The notes under the pieces were generated by a model. That model made no database searches. It was not told the DNA's origin and saw only the letters and a program-made list of their open reading frames with translations. A program made the position numbers and the translations under genes. Shown here one piece after another: positions 35,213-43,913 of a stretch of 64,000 nt of DNA; position 1 is the first letter of the stretch, and every line of letters starts with the position of its first letter. The stretch comes from Caccoplasma intestinavium (GTDB taxonomy: Bacteria > Bacteroidota > Bacteroidia > Bacteroidales > UBA11471). The DNA is taken from assembly GCA_018715885.1 (NCBI GenBank), contig DVKT01000001.1, positions 1 to 64,000 of the forward strand, read 5' to 3'.

Positions 35213-36001
35213 ATGGCAGTGCACACTCTTGTAAAAATTGTTATCCCACTATACCGGCTCCCGTTGAGTCAAGCCGAAGAAACGGCAATCAAGCATACAG
35301 CCCGTATATTGCAAAGCTATCCGATATGCTTCATCATTCCCGAAGGACTGCCGAAAGCCCCCCTCGAAAGACTCATACCGCAAGCCGGAATCATGTCGGT
35401 AAGCAATCATTGGCTGGGACGAGAAAACGGAATTTCAGGTTACAACGACATGATGATGTCAAAAGACTTTTACAGTCTTTTTGCCGACACGGAATATATT
35501 CTGGTTTGCCAACCCGACGCATGGATATTCAGAGACGAACTGGAAAAGTGGTGCCGGAAAAGTTACGATTACATCGGCGCTCCATGGATACGTCCCGAAA
35601 AATACGACAGGTTCCTGCCCCAATTGTGGCTAAGGCTGCAAAAAATTTTCCGGCATACCGACATAAGCAGGCAAGACCTTTTCGACAAAGTGGGGAACGG
35701 AGGGCTATCTTTACGGCGAATAAATTCATTTATAGAGGCTTGCGAAAGATACGAAAACGAAATTATCCGATTCAGAAAACACTGCCACCATCACTACAAC
35801 GAAGACGTATTCTGGGCGATAATTCCTCGCAATTTCAAATACCCGACTGCCCAAGAAGCGTTGGGATTTGCCTTTGATGAGAAGCCCGAATTATGTTACG
35901 AACGCAATGGACAAAAGTTACCTTTCGGCTGCCACGGCTGGTCGAAAGAACGGTTATACCCCTTTTGGAAGCCGTTTATTCCGGCATCTCCCCATTCATA
36001 A
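35213..36001 (+). CDS. DUF5672 family protein (probable glycosyltransferase)
   Basis: A 262-residue soluble protein with TVKIVIPLYR-like N-terminus, an internal CQPDAWIFRDELEKW acidic stretch, GNGGLSLRR and the EDVFWA motif near the C-terminal third. This arrangement resembles DUF5672 proteins, which commonly sit in glycan-biosynthesis loci and are thought to be glycosyltransferases of GT-A type. Its stop overlaps the stop of the convergent GT4 gene by 6 nt. A role in surface polysaccharide assembly follows from position only. Confidence 0.72.
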   Translation: MAVHTLVKIVIPLYRLPLSQAEETAIKHTARILQSYPICFIIPEGLPKAPLERLIPQAGIMSVSNHWLGRENGISGYNDMMMSKDFYSLFADTEYILVCQPDAWIFRDELEKWCRKSYDYIGAPWIRPEKYDRFLPQLWLRLQKIFRHTDISRQDLFDKVGNGGLSLRRINSFIEACERYENEIIRFRKHCHHHYNEDVFWAIIPRNFKYPTAQEALGFAFDEKPELCYERNGQKLPFGCHGWSKERLYPFWKPFIPASPHS

Positions 36002-37129
36002 AAGAGAATCGTATAAACTCAAAAGCTGTGAAGCGATAACCTCCTTTGAGAACCGCTGCACATATTCTTTCCCTTGAACCGCCATCTCGGCGGCCAATTC
36101 CTTATCATTCAAAATACGGGAAACAGCTGCGGCCAAAGCCTCAGCATCATCGGGCGAAACGTAAAGGGAACCGAGACCTCCTGCCTCTTCGAGACAAGAA
36201 CCCGTTGCAGCAACGACCGGTATACCTACGCTCATAGCCTCGATAATAGGAATTCCGAACCCCTCGAAATACGACGGATAAACCATCGCTTCGGCTCGCT
36301 TATACAAAGCCGGCAAGTCGTGATAAGCGACCTTATGCAAAAGATGTATGCGCGACGTCAATCCCTGCTGGGCGGCATAACGCATAACCTCCTCGGTATA
36401 GGGTGTAGCCCTTCCCACCGCCACCAAATGCATATCAGCCGGGAGATAAAGCAAGGCTTCGACGGCCTCCCGCAAATTTTTACGAGATTCAAGCGTACCC
36501 ACCGTAATCATATACCGGAGGGGCAAGTTGTACTCTTGCCGCACCCGAATAGTGTCGGCCTCGGCAATTTCCTGAGCAAACATCTCATCGCAACCCTGAT
36601 AGATAACCTCTATTTTGGAAGGATCGATACCGAAAAAATCGACAATATCGCGTTTCGTACACTCGCTCACCGCCACAATCTTGTCGGCATAACGACAAGC
36701 CCGATGGAATTTCCATGTATAGATCGCCCGATCGGCCGGTTTATAAAATTGGGGATAACGTAAAAAAATAAGATCATGTATCGTTACCACACTGCGTATT
36801 CCCGCTTTGTCGAGACCAACCGGCAACTCATTGCTCAACCCATGAAAGAGTTGTACGCCGTCTCGTTGCAAATCGCCCGTCATCGCTCGGGTGCGCCACA
36901 ACGAAGCTAGTCGCCGCCATGCCTTCTTTTGAGGTAAATGAGTCGTTACCCGGGGATAGTCGAGCAAAGCATCGTATTCGGGATTGGACTTGCGTCGAGG
37001 TATATACATACGCCACTGTGCCTCATAAGAGGTAGACGCGAGAGCATCGATAACAAACCGGCTGTAATTTCCCAGACCGGTACGATTGGCATTTGCGCGT
37101 TTGGCATCAAAACCGATGATTTTTTCCAT
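35996..37129 (-). CDS. Glycosyltransferase family 4 (GT-B fold)
   Basis: A 377-residue retaining transferase. The N-terminal half has a glycine-rich loop (NRTGLGNYSRFVIDAL). The C-terminal half carries VGTLESRKNLREAVEAL and the nucleotide-sugar motif YPSYFEGFGIPIIEAMSVGIPVV, with the E-x7-E pair typical of GT4. It acts on lipid-linked or polysaccharide acceptors in the cytoplasm. It starts 14 nt after rnhA on the same strand. Its stop overlaps the stop of DUF5672 by 6 nt. Confidence 0.9.
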   Translation of the reverse strand: MEKIIGFDAKRANANRTGLGNYSRFVIDALASTSYEAQWRMYIPRRKSNPEYDALLDYPRVTTHLPQKKAWRRLASLWRTRAMTGDLQRDGVQLFHGLSNELPVGLDKAGIRSVVTIHDLIFLRYPQFYKPADRAIYTWKFHRACRYADKIVAVSECTKRDIVDFFGIDPSKIEVIYQGCDEMFAQEIAEADTIRVRQEYNLPLRYMITVGTLESRKNLREAVEALLYLPADMHLVAVGRATPYTEEVMRYAAQQGLTSRIHLLHKVAYHDLPALYKRAEAMVYPSYFEGFGIPIIEAMSVGIPVVAATGSCLEEAGGLGSLYVSPDDAEALAAAVSRILNDKELAAEMAVQGKEYVQRFSKEVIASQLLSLYDSLL

Positions 37130-37143
37130 TCCCGTCCTATTTT

Positions 37144-37779
37144 TTATTTACGGCCGAAGTCGGCAGGGACTTCCCCCCACTCGCCGGTTTCCCATTTAAC
37201 GATTTTGTTGGTATATGTATTTTCCTGCAACCATTTTTCGGCACGAGATATAAGATCGAATATCGGTTCGTTCTTCCCTGTACGAGCCAATTTTGTCTTG
37301 CATCGTTTAGCCCGCACCCAAGCTATAGCATTGCGGCTGTCGGAACAAATGGTCATCGTACTGTTGTTTTTCTTCAACAAGGCCAGTGCATGTACCAAAG
37401 CCAAAAATTCTCCCACATTATTGGTACCATCGGGATACGGCCCTATACGGAACAGTTCTTGCCCTGTACGGACATATACCCCGCGGTACTCCATCAGCCC
37501 GGGATTACCGAGACACGAGGCGTCGACGGCCAATGTATCGAGAACCCATTCAGGACATGATTTTGCAACAGAAGAGGGTGATTTCTTGGCAACGGCATTG
37601 CGTCCTGCATAATAAGCGGCATACCCTTCCCTAAAAGCGGCGGCGGCTTCTTCTTGCGAGGCAAACCCTTTATATTTGGCACCGGGATAATTTTGCACCT
37701 GCAAACGACATTCCGTCCACGAAGCATAGATTCCGGGCGAAACACCGTCCCACACCACATAATATTTCGATTTGCTCAT
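37144..37779 (-). CDS. rnhA: Ribonuclease HI with N-terminal viroplasmin-like domain
   Basis: It cuts the RNA strand of RNA-DNA hybrids. The protein is a two-domain form: residues 1-50 (KYYVVWDGVSPGIYASWTEC and a YPGAKYKGF stretch) are a viroplasmin/caulimovirus VI-like hybrid-binding module, and residues 80-211 are the RNase H domain with Asp86, Glu124, Asp147 and Asp207 as the catalytic set. The Ala/Lys-rich linker 50-75 joins them. It precedes the GT4 gene by 14 nt. Total length 211 is normal for this bacterial subclass. Confidence 0.93.
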   Translation of the reverse strand: MSKSKYYVVWDGVSPGIYASWTECRLQVQNYPGAKYKGFASQEEAAAAFREGYAAYYAGRNAVAKKSPSSVAKSCPEWVLDTLAVDASCLGNPGLMEYRGVYVRTGQELFRIGPYPDGTNNVGEFLALVHALALLKKNNSTMTICSDSRNAIAWVRAKRCKTKLARTGKNEPIFDLISRAEKWLQENTYTNKIVKWETGEWGEVPADFGRK

Positions 37780-37801
37780 ATCTCGAACGCTTTTTCTTGT
37801 A

Positions 37802-37849
37802 CAAATGTAGTTATATTTATTGAGTTCTCCGCAAAATAGGCTATTTTTG
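37802..37849. promoter_or_regulatory. Divergent promoters for rnhA-GT4 and aroK
   Basis: TACATTTG on the minus strand (37802-37809) lies 23 nt before rnhA, with TTTG 22 nt upstream. TATTTTTG on the plus strand (37842-37849) lies 35 nt before aroK. Confidence 0.65.
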
Positions 37850-37884
37850 CGGCAGAAAGAAACACAAGCACATACGAGACATTT

Positions 37885-38424
37885 ATGGAACGTATTTTTC
37901 TTATCGGATTCATGGGATCGGGAAAAACTACTCTCGGCAAAGCCCTCGCCCAGAAATTAGGAGTTGACTTTATCGATCTCGACCTTTATATCGAAACCCG
38001 ATACCACAAAACAGTACGCGAAATTTTCGCCGAAAGCGGAGAAGAAAGATTCCGACAAATCGAAAAATCGCTTCTTCATGAAGTCGCCGACTTCGAGAAT
38101 GTCATCATTGCAGCCGGAGGGGGTACGCCTTGTTTTTTCGATAATATAGATTACATGAACGGCCACGGAACTTGTGTGTATCTAAAAGCCTCGGTCGAGG
38201 AATTGTGCAAAAGACTGGCCGGCGGACGGGAATCGAGACCCCTCTTGCGCGGAAAAAGCGACGAAGAACTCCGCCTTTTCATCGACCAAAGCATAGCCCA
38301 GAGGGAAACATACTATACTCGTGCCTCCTTGCACTTCGACACAGGCTCGCTCACGACACGCAAAGAAATAGACGACACGGTCATCAGGCTGCAACAACTA
38401 CTTCATGATAATCGCATCGCATGA
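37885..38424 (+). CDS. aroK: Shikimate kinase
   Basis: It phosphorylates shikimate at the 3-hydroxyl with ATP. The 179-residue protein has the P-loop GFMGSGKTTLGKAL, the Asp-rich substrate stretch FIDLDLYIETR and the central ESGEERFRQIEK. The AAGGGTPCF region carries the shikimate-binding glycines, and the mobile lid contains ESRPLLRG. It is a single gene with its own promoter; 180 bp follow before korA. Together with aroB and aroQ it represents part of the shikimate route in this window. Confidence 0.96.
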   Translation: MERIFLIGFMGSGKTTLGKALAQKLGVDFIDLDLYIETRYHKTVREIFAESGEERFRQIEKSLLHEVADFENVIIAAGGGTPCFFDNIDYMNGHGTCVYLKASVEELCKRLAGGRESRPLLRGKSDEELRLFIDQSIAQRETYYTRASLHFDTGSLTTRKEIDDTVIRLQQLLHDNRIA

Positions 38425-38605
38425 ACAGCCGCCACAAAGCAAGAGAAAAATTTCTTTTCCGGAGGAATTAGTTGTTTTAATTACATTTTTTTATTTCCTT
38501 TGCGGATTCAAAAGAAATTTGTTCATAAAATATCCATTTTTACTATCTAATAGCAGATAATAAAACAAGAAAGACCTATCACGAATCAAAATAAAACAAG
38601 GCATT

Positions 38606-40453
38606 ATGTCAGAACAAACACATGTGAAAGAATTAGAAAATGTGGTAGTCCGTTTTTCGGGCGACTCGGGCGACGGTATGCAACTGGCCGGCAACCTCTT
38701 TTCTAACATTTCGGCGGCTATCGGCGACGAAATTTCCACTTTCCCCGATTATCCGGCCGAGATACGCGCTCCGCAAGGAACTCTGGGCGGTGTATCGGGA
38801 TTCCAAGTACACATAGGAAAAGGTGTATATACCCCCGGAGACAAAGCCGACGTGTTGGTTGCCATGAATCCCGCAGCCCTAAAAACAAACGTAAAATATG
38901 TCAAATCGAACGGTGTCATTCTTTTCGATACCGATTCGTTCGAAAAAAGCGATCTCGAAAAAGCAGCATTCAAAACCGATGATCCTTTCAAAGAGTTGGG
39001 CATCACCCAGCAACTCGTTCCCGTTGCGATTACCTCTATGGTGAAAAGTTCTCTCGCCGGGACAGAACTCGACAATAAAGCCATACTACGGTGCAAAAAC
39101 ATGTTTGCCCTCGGCCTTATCTGTTGGCTGTTCGAACGTCCTCTTGAACAGGCCGAACACTTGTTGCAAAATAAATTTTCGAAAAAACCGTCGATTCTCG
39201 AAGCGAATATCAAAGTCATGACCGACGGTTACCACTACGGCGGAAATATCCACGCCTCGGTAACGACCTATCATATCGAAACAGGAGATGCCCAAAAAGG
39301 CATTTATACCGACATTAACGGAAACCGGGCCACGGCTTTGGGTCTTATAGCCGCTTCGGAAAAATCGGGACGTCCCCTCTTCCTCGGCAGCTATCCCATC
39401 ACCCCGGCCAGCGACATTCTGCATGAATTGGCTAAACGTAAAGACCTCGGAGTAAAAGTGGTACAAGCCGAAGACGAAATCGCCGGCGTATGTACAGCTA
39501 TCGGCGCCAGCTTTGCCGGAGACCTTGCCGCGACATCGACCTCGGGTCCCGGTCTTGCATTGAAAAGCGAGGCTATCGGTCTCGCCGTCATGGCCGAATT
39601 GCCCCTCGTCATCATCGACGTACAGCGTGGCGGTCCTTCGACTGGACTTCCTACCAAATCGGAACAGACCGACCTGCTGCAAGCTCTCTATGGACGTAAC
39701 GGAGAATCTCCCGTCGTTGTACTGGCAGCATCGACTCCCACCAACTGTTTCGACATGGCTTTCCAAGCCGCAAAAATTGCACTCGAACACATGACCCCGG
39801 TCATTCTGCTCACCGACGCATTCATTGCCAACGGGTCATCGTCTTGGAGAATTCCCGATATGAGCGAATACCCCGACATCAAACCCAACTACGTGAAGCC
39901 CGAAATGCTTAACGAAAATTGGAAACCGTACAAACGCGATCCCGAAACATTTGTCCGCTACTGGGCAATCCCGGGAACAGAAGGTTTTATGCACCGTTTG
40001 GGCGGACTCGAAAAGGATAGCGAAACCAGTGCCATCTCGACCGACCCCAACAACCACCAACGCATGACCAATCTGCGTCAAGCCAAAATCGATTACATCG
40101 CCAACTGCATTCCTGCTCTCGAAGTGAAGGGGAATCCCGATGCCGATCTACTCGTCGTAGGCTGGGGCGGAACATACGGGCATCTTTTCTCGGCAGTCAA
40201 CGAATTGAATGGCGAAGGAAAGAAAGTAGCGTTGGCTCATTTCAACTATATCAACCCTCTGCCCGCAAATACCGCCGAAGTACTGAAACGCTACAAAAAA
40301 ATCGTCGTATGCGAGCAGAACAACGGACAGTTCGCCACACAACTCTGCGGTAAAATTCCGGGGCTCGTCGTGTCCCGCTTCAATCAGGTACAAGGACAAC
40401 CTTTCATGGTAAGCGAGTTGAAAGAACATTTCATTAAACTTATGGAGGAATAA
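38606..40453 (+). CDS. korA: 2-oxoacid:ferredoxin oxidoreductase, alpha subunit (gamma-alpha fusion)
   Basis: With KorB it oxidatively decarboxylates a 2-oxoacid, probably 2-oxoglutarate, to acyl-CoA while reducing ferredoxin, a common anaerobic step in this phylum. The 615 residues fuse the gamma domain (VRFSGDSGDGMQLAGNLF, about 1-190) to the alpha domain, which has the pyrophosphate site region GSYPITPASDILHELA and RGGPSTGLPTKSEQTD. A C-terminal domain ends in QVQGQPFMVSELKEHF. The start ATG is preceded by an AT-rich stretch without a clear promoter. korB follows after 3 nt. Confidence 0.93.
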   Translation: MSEQTHVKELENVVVRFSGDSGDGMQLAGNLFSNISAAIGDEISTFPDYPAEIRAPQGTLGGVSGFQVHIGKGVYTPGDKADVLVAMNPAALKTNVKYVKSNGVILFDTDSFEKSDLEKAAFKTDDPFKELGITQQLVPVAITSMVKSSLAGTELDNKAILRCKNMFALGLICWLFERPLEQAEHLLQNKFSKKPSILEANIKVMTDGYHYGGNIHASVTTYHIETGDAQKGIYTDINGNRATALGLIAASEKSGRPLFLGSYPITPASDILHELAKRKDLGVKVVQAEDEIAGVCTAIGASFAGDLAATSTSGPGLALKSEAIGLAVMAELPLVIIDVQRGGPSTGLPTKSEQTDLLQALYGRNGESPVVVLAASTPTNCFDMAFQAAKIALEHMTPVILLTDAFIANGSSSWRIPDMSEYPDIKPNYVKPEMLNENWKPYKRDPETFVRYWAIPGTEGFMHRLGGLEKDSETSAISTDPNNHQRMTNLRQAKIDYIANCIPALEVKGNPDADLLVVGWGGTYGHLFSAVNELNGEGKKVALAHFNYINPLPANTAEVLKRYKKIVVCEQNNGQFATQLCGKIPGLVVSRFNQVQGQPFMVSELKEHFIKLMEE

Positions 40454-40456
40454 CCT

Positions 40457-41470
40457 ATGGATAATAAAGTATATACCGCAAAAGACTATAAAAGCGACCA
40501 ATACGTGCGTTGGTGTCCCGGTTGCGGCGACCACGCCATCGTAAACACACTGCAAAAAGCTATGGCCGAACTGGGTGTTCCCCCGCACGAAATAGCCGTT
40601 ATCTCGGGCATCGGCTGTTCTTCCCGTCTTCCCTATTATATGAATACGTACGGTTTCCATACGATTCACGGCCGTGCATCGGCCATCGCCACGGGAGTAA
40701 AAACCGCCAATCCGGCACTCACCGTATGGCAGGTAAGCGGCGACGGCGATTGTCTTGCCATCGGCGGAAATCACTTCATTCATATCCTGCGCCGTAATGT
40801 CGATGTAAATATTCTGCTGCTCAACAACAAAATATACGGCCTTACCAAAGGGCAATATTCGCCCACAAGCGATCGCGGAGCCGTTACAAAGTCTTCACCT
40901 TACGGAACTGTCGAAGATCCTTTCATTCCTGCTGAACTCACTTTCGGAGCAAGGGGGCATTTCTTCGCTCGCGCTATCGATGTAGACCTCGAAGTATCGA
41001 AAGAATGTATGATCGCGGCCGGTCGCCACAAAGGTGCGGCGGTTGTGGAAATCCTGCAAAATTGCGTCATATTCAACGATAAAATCCACAGTTATGTCGC
41101 CGACCGCGAATTCCGAGCCGATCGTACTATACATCTACGTCAAGGAGAAAAAATGCTCTTCGGTAAAAATATGGATAAGGGTCTTATCCTCGACGGATAT
41201 AAGTTGAAAGCCGTTACCGTAGGAGAAAACGGAATTACTCTCGACGATATTCTTACCCACGATGCAACAACCGCCAATGACATCATGCACCAAATGCTCG
41301 CCATGATGGACGGACATGAACTTCCGCTGGCTGTCGGAGTAATACGCGATGTCGAAGCTCCGACTTACGACAAAGAAGTGGAAGCCCAAGTAAACGCGGT
41401 TCGTTCGAAAAAACCGAATAAAACGTTGCGTGATCTTCTGCTCGAAGGCGAAACGTGGGAGGTGAAATAA
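40457..41470 (+). CDS. korB: 2-oxoacid:ferredoxin oxidoreductase, beta subunit
   Basis: The thiamine-diphosphate subunit of the KorAB complex. The 337 residues begin with RWCPGCGDHAIVNTLQKA, where two cysteines of the iron-sulfur cluster lie, followed by SGIGCSSRLPYY with a third. The thiamine motif is GDGDCLAIGGNHFIH with NNKIYGLTKGQ. The C-terminal domain lacks a ferredoxin module, so electrons must go to a separate ferredoxin. It follows korA by 3 nt and precedes a long terminator hairpin. The choice of 2-oxoglutarate over other acids is inferred from similar operons. Confidence 0.93.
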   Translation: MDNKVYTAKDYKSDQYVRWCPGCGDHAIVNTLQKAMAELGVPPHEIAVISGIGCSSRLPYYMNTYGFHTIHGRASAIATGVKTANPALTVWQVSGDGDCLAIGGNHFIHILRRNVDVNILLLNNKIYGLTKGQYSPTSDRGAVTKSSPYGTVEDPFIPAELTFGARGHFFARAIDVDLEVSKECMIAAGRHKGAAVVEILQNCVIFNDKIHSYVADREFRADRTIHLRQGEKMLFGKNMDKGLILDGYKLKAVTVGENGITLDDILTHDATTANDIMHQMLAMMDGHELPLAVGVIRDVEAPTYDKEVEAQVNAVRSKKPNKTLRDLLLEGETWEVK

Positions 41471-41493
41471 AATAAATTCTCCCTTCTTTATAA

Positions 41494-41540
41494 AAATGAA
41501 AAACGAGAGGCAAAATAAATTTGTCTCTCGTTTTTCATTT
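41494..41540 (+). terminator. Terminator of korAB
   Basis: A 21-bp stem (41494-41514 with 41520-41540, one G-U pair) has a 5-nt loop and a T-rich 3' arm. It begins 23 nt after the korB stop. Confidence 0.88.
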
Positions 41541-41695
41541 AAGCAATGATTCCCGATTGCACCACTCGGATAGATTTTTCATCTCGAAATACAAGGTATT
41601 TCTCGGAAGTGCGAGAAAAGTATTCGGAAATTATCTGAAATATTCTTCCCCTTACAATCATCAAATAAATTCATAAAAGATTCTTGGTATCGGTT

Positions 41696-41882
41696 CGGAA
41701 TGACAGTCAAATGTCATTCCGAGACGCAATGCTCCGAAGAATCTCCCTCAAAACGAGTCTATTGTAAAATCTCTCACATACGTTCGAGATAACAAGCCAT
41801 GTCATTCTGAATAGAACGAAGTGAAATGAAGAGTCTCAACCGATAGAGAGCGGGAGATTCCTCGCCAACGCTTCGGAATGAC
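41696..41882. repeat. Palindromic repeat units (patch C)
   Basis: The third patch of the GTCATTCnGA family in the window. A partial end (41696-41704) is followed by one unit beginning GTCATTCCGA at 41712 and a second from 41801 (GTCATTCTGA) to 41882 (CGGAATGAC). One segment (around 41770-41793) is a reverse-complement variant of the segment duplicated in patch B. The remaining 41541-41695 of this 430-bp gap holds nothing recognisable. Confidence 0.72.
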
Positions 41883-41900
41883 AAAAATCAAAAAAAAGAA

Positions 41901-43124
41901 TCACTCATAAATGAGGGAAGAAAGCGCCGATTCATCGAAAATTTCATTTGCCACATCACAAAGTTCGGTAGCAGAAACCGCTTCGATACGTGCAAATGCT
42001 TCTTCGAGCGAATCGTATTTTCCGTAATGCAAAAAGGCCTTTCCCATACCCAAAGCCATATTCTCGCTGTTCTCAGTACCGACGGCGATTTGCCCCATAA
42101 ACTGTCGTTTGGCCGTCGATAACTGCAATCCCGAAAGAGGTACTTGGCGCAACCGACGCAATTCGCGATGCAAAAGAGAAAGACAACGATCCACCTTCGA
42201 AGGGTCGGTACCGAAATACACGGCAAACACTCCTGTATCGGTATAGGTAGTAACAGAAGACTCCACTGTATATACATATCCCGTTTTCTCCCGCAGGGCT
42301 ATATTCAGCCGGCTATTCATACCGGGACCGCCCAACAGATTGTTTAACAGAAACAGAGCCGTGCGCCGACCGTCGAACATATCATAAGCCCGATTCCCAA
42401 CCAAGACATGTGCCTGATGCGTATCGAGCGACACGCGGCGATTGAATGGCTCATACTCACCGGGCGGGGTACGTCGCAAAGCGACTTCTCCTCCCGAAGC
42501 CTCGCCCATGTAGCGGGAAAGAACAGATACGACACGTCTGAACGGAAGTTCCCCCCGATAAAAAAACACCATACCCGAAGGCGTATAATGGCGGTTCATA
42601 AATCGACGACCATCGCCCGACTTAAATGACAGTAACGTATCACGATCACCTAAAATATTATGACCCAAAGCATGACGACCGAAAAGAAAATTCTCAAACT
42701 CATCATAAATCAATTCCGAAGGAGTATCCCGATACGAATTTATTTCATCGAGAATCACCTCCGTTTCCCGTTCCACTTCGGCCTCGGGAAATTGGGAATG
42801 AAGGATAAGATCGCTCATCAGGTCGACTGCCCGAGAAAAATGCTCGGAAAGAAAAATCGAATAAATTACCGTCTCTTCTTTTGCCGTATAAGCATTCAAT
42901 TCCCCGCCAACATTCTCCATACGGTTCAGTATATGCCATGACTTGCGCCGCAACGTTCCTTTAAACAGCAAATGCTCCACAAAGTGTGCTAATCCTTCTT
43001 CTCCCTTCTCCTCGTCGCGCGAACCCGTATTTACGGCAAATCCCGCATACGAAACTTTTGAAGGGACAAACTGATATATCATACGCAACCCGTTAGGCAA
43101 TGTATATGTCGAATAATCGGTCAT
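41901..43124 (-). CDS. M16-family zinc metallopeptidase
   Basis: A 407-residue pitrilysin/insulinase-type peptidase. The inverted zinc motif HFVEH is at residues 47-51 (EEGLAHFVEHLLFKGT), with the downstream Glu ligand in KEETVIYSIF about 75 residues later. The C-terminal half includes GGPGMNSRLNIALREKTGYVYTVESS, the substrate-binding segment. Only one M16 unit pair is encoded, like the bacterial PqqL/YmxG type rather than the large pitrilysins. No signal peptide is seen, so it is probably cytoplasmic or uses another route. A TACTTTTG promoter lies at 43144-43151. Confidence 0.9.
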   Translation of the reverse strand: MTDYSTYTLPNGLRMIYQFVPSKVSYAGFAVNTGSRDEEKGEEGLAHFVEHLLFKGTLRRKSWHILNRMENVGGELNAYTAKEETVIYSIFLSEHFSRAVDLMSDLILHSQFPEAEVERETEVILDEINSYRDTPSELIYDEFENFLFGRHALGHNILGDRDTLLSFKSGDGRRFMNRHYTPSGMVFFYRGELPFRRVVSVLSRYMGEASGGEVALRRTPPGEYEPFNRRVSLDTHQAHVLVGNRAYDMFDGRRTALFLLNNLLGGPGMNSRLNIALREKTGYVYTVESSVTTYTDTGVFAVYFGTDPSKVDRCLSLLHRELRRLRQVPLSGLQLSTAKRQFMGQIAVGTENSENMALGMGKAFLHYGKYDSLEEAFARIEAVSATELCDVANEIFDESALSSLIYE

Positions 43125-43143
43125 GCTAGAAATTTTTACCCGA

Positions 43144-43175
43144 CAAAAGTACGATAATAAAACGACGGTCGGAAA
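43144..43175 (-). promoter_or_regulatory. Promoter of the M16 peptidase
   Basis: TACTTTTG on the minus strand (43144-43151), with TTTC (43172-43175) 20 nt upstream. Confidence 0.7.
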
Positions 43176-43284
43176 AGAAAAATAAAGAGAGGAGTAGAAA
43201 TTTGGAAAAGAAAAAAAGATTCACAAGAAAAAATATGTACCTTCGTAAAACAATTCACATAAACTCAAACCGTTCTACAAAAAC

Positions 43285-43905
43285 ATGACTTCGCAAAAAC
43301 AGATGCAGGAGATTCTGCAACAAGAAGCAAAAGCCATTCTGAATATACCGATCAATGACCAATACGAAAAAGCCGTATCTCTCATCATCGCTCAAGTACA
43401 TGAAAAAAAAGGCAAACTCGTAACCAGCGGTATGGGCAAAGCCGGACAGATCGCCATGAACATCGCCACGACCTTCTGTTCAACCGGCATTCCGGCTGTA
43501 TTTTTACACCCCAGCGAAGCCCAACACGGAGACTTGGGCATATTGCAGGAAAACGACGTCATGCTGGTCATCTCCAACTCGGGCAGGACACGGGAGATTC
43601 TCGAACTTCTGACACTGGCCAAACGATTGAGGCCCGAATTGAAATTTATCGTCATCACCGGAAACAACAGCAGCGAACTGGCACAGAAAGCCGATGTCTG
43701 TCTTTATACCGGAGCCCCGACAGAAGTCTGTCCTTTGGGGCTTACCCCCACGACCTCAACGACGATGATGACCGTCATCGGCGATATTCTCGTCGTAAGC
43801 ACCATGCAAGAGACGGGATTCGACGCCACACAATATGCCTTGCGACACCACGGTGGCTATTTGGGGCAACGTTCCCGAGAACAATCGGAACACGAATCGA
43901 AATAA
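43285..43905 (+). CDS. SIS-domain sugar isomerase (KpsF/GutQ-like, without CBS domains)
   Basis: The 206 residues form one SIS domain: GMGKAGQIAMNIATTFCSTG, a sugar-phosphate site with HPSEAQHGDLG, ISNSGRTREILELL and CPLGLTPTTSTTMMTVIGD. These are diagnostic of arabinose-5-phosphate isomerases, which supply Kdo synthesis, but the two C-terminal CBS domains of classical KdsD are missing. It is followed after 8 nt by a PfkB kinase in the same direction, so they probably act on the same sugar phosphate. The substrate is not fixed by sequence. Confidence 0.83.
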   Translation: MTSQKQMQEILQQEAKAILNIPINDQYEKAVSLIIAQVHEKKGKLVTSGMGKAGQIAMNIATTFCSTGIPAVFLHPSEAQHGDLGILQENDVMLVISNSGRTREILELLTLAKRLRPELKFIVITGNNSSELAQKADVCLYTGAPTEVCPLGLTPTTSTTMMTVIGDILVVSTMQETGFDATQYALRHHGGYLGQRSREQSEHESK

Positions 43906-43913
43906 AATCTTTT

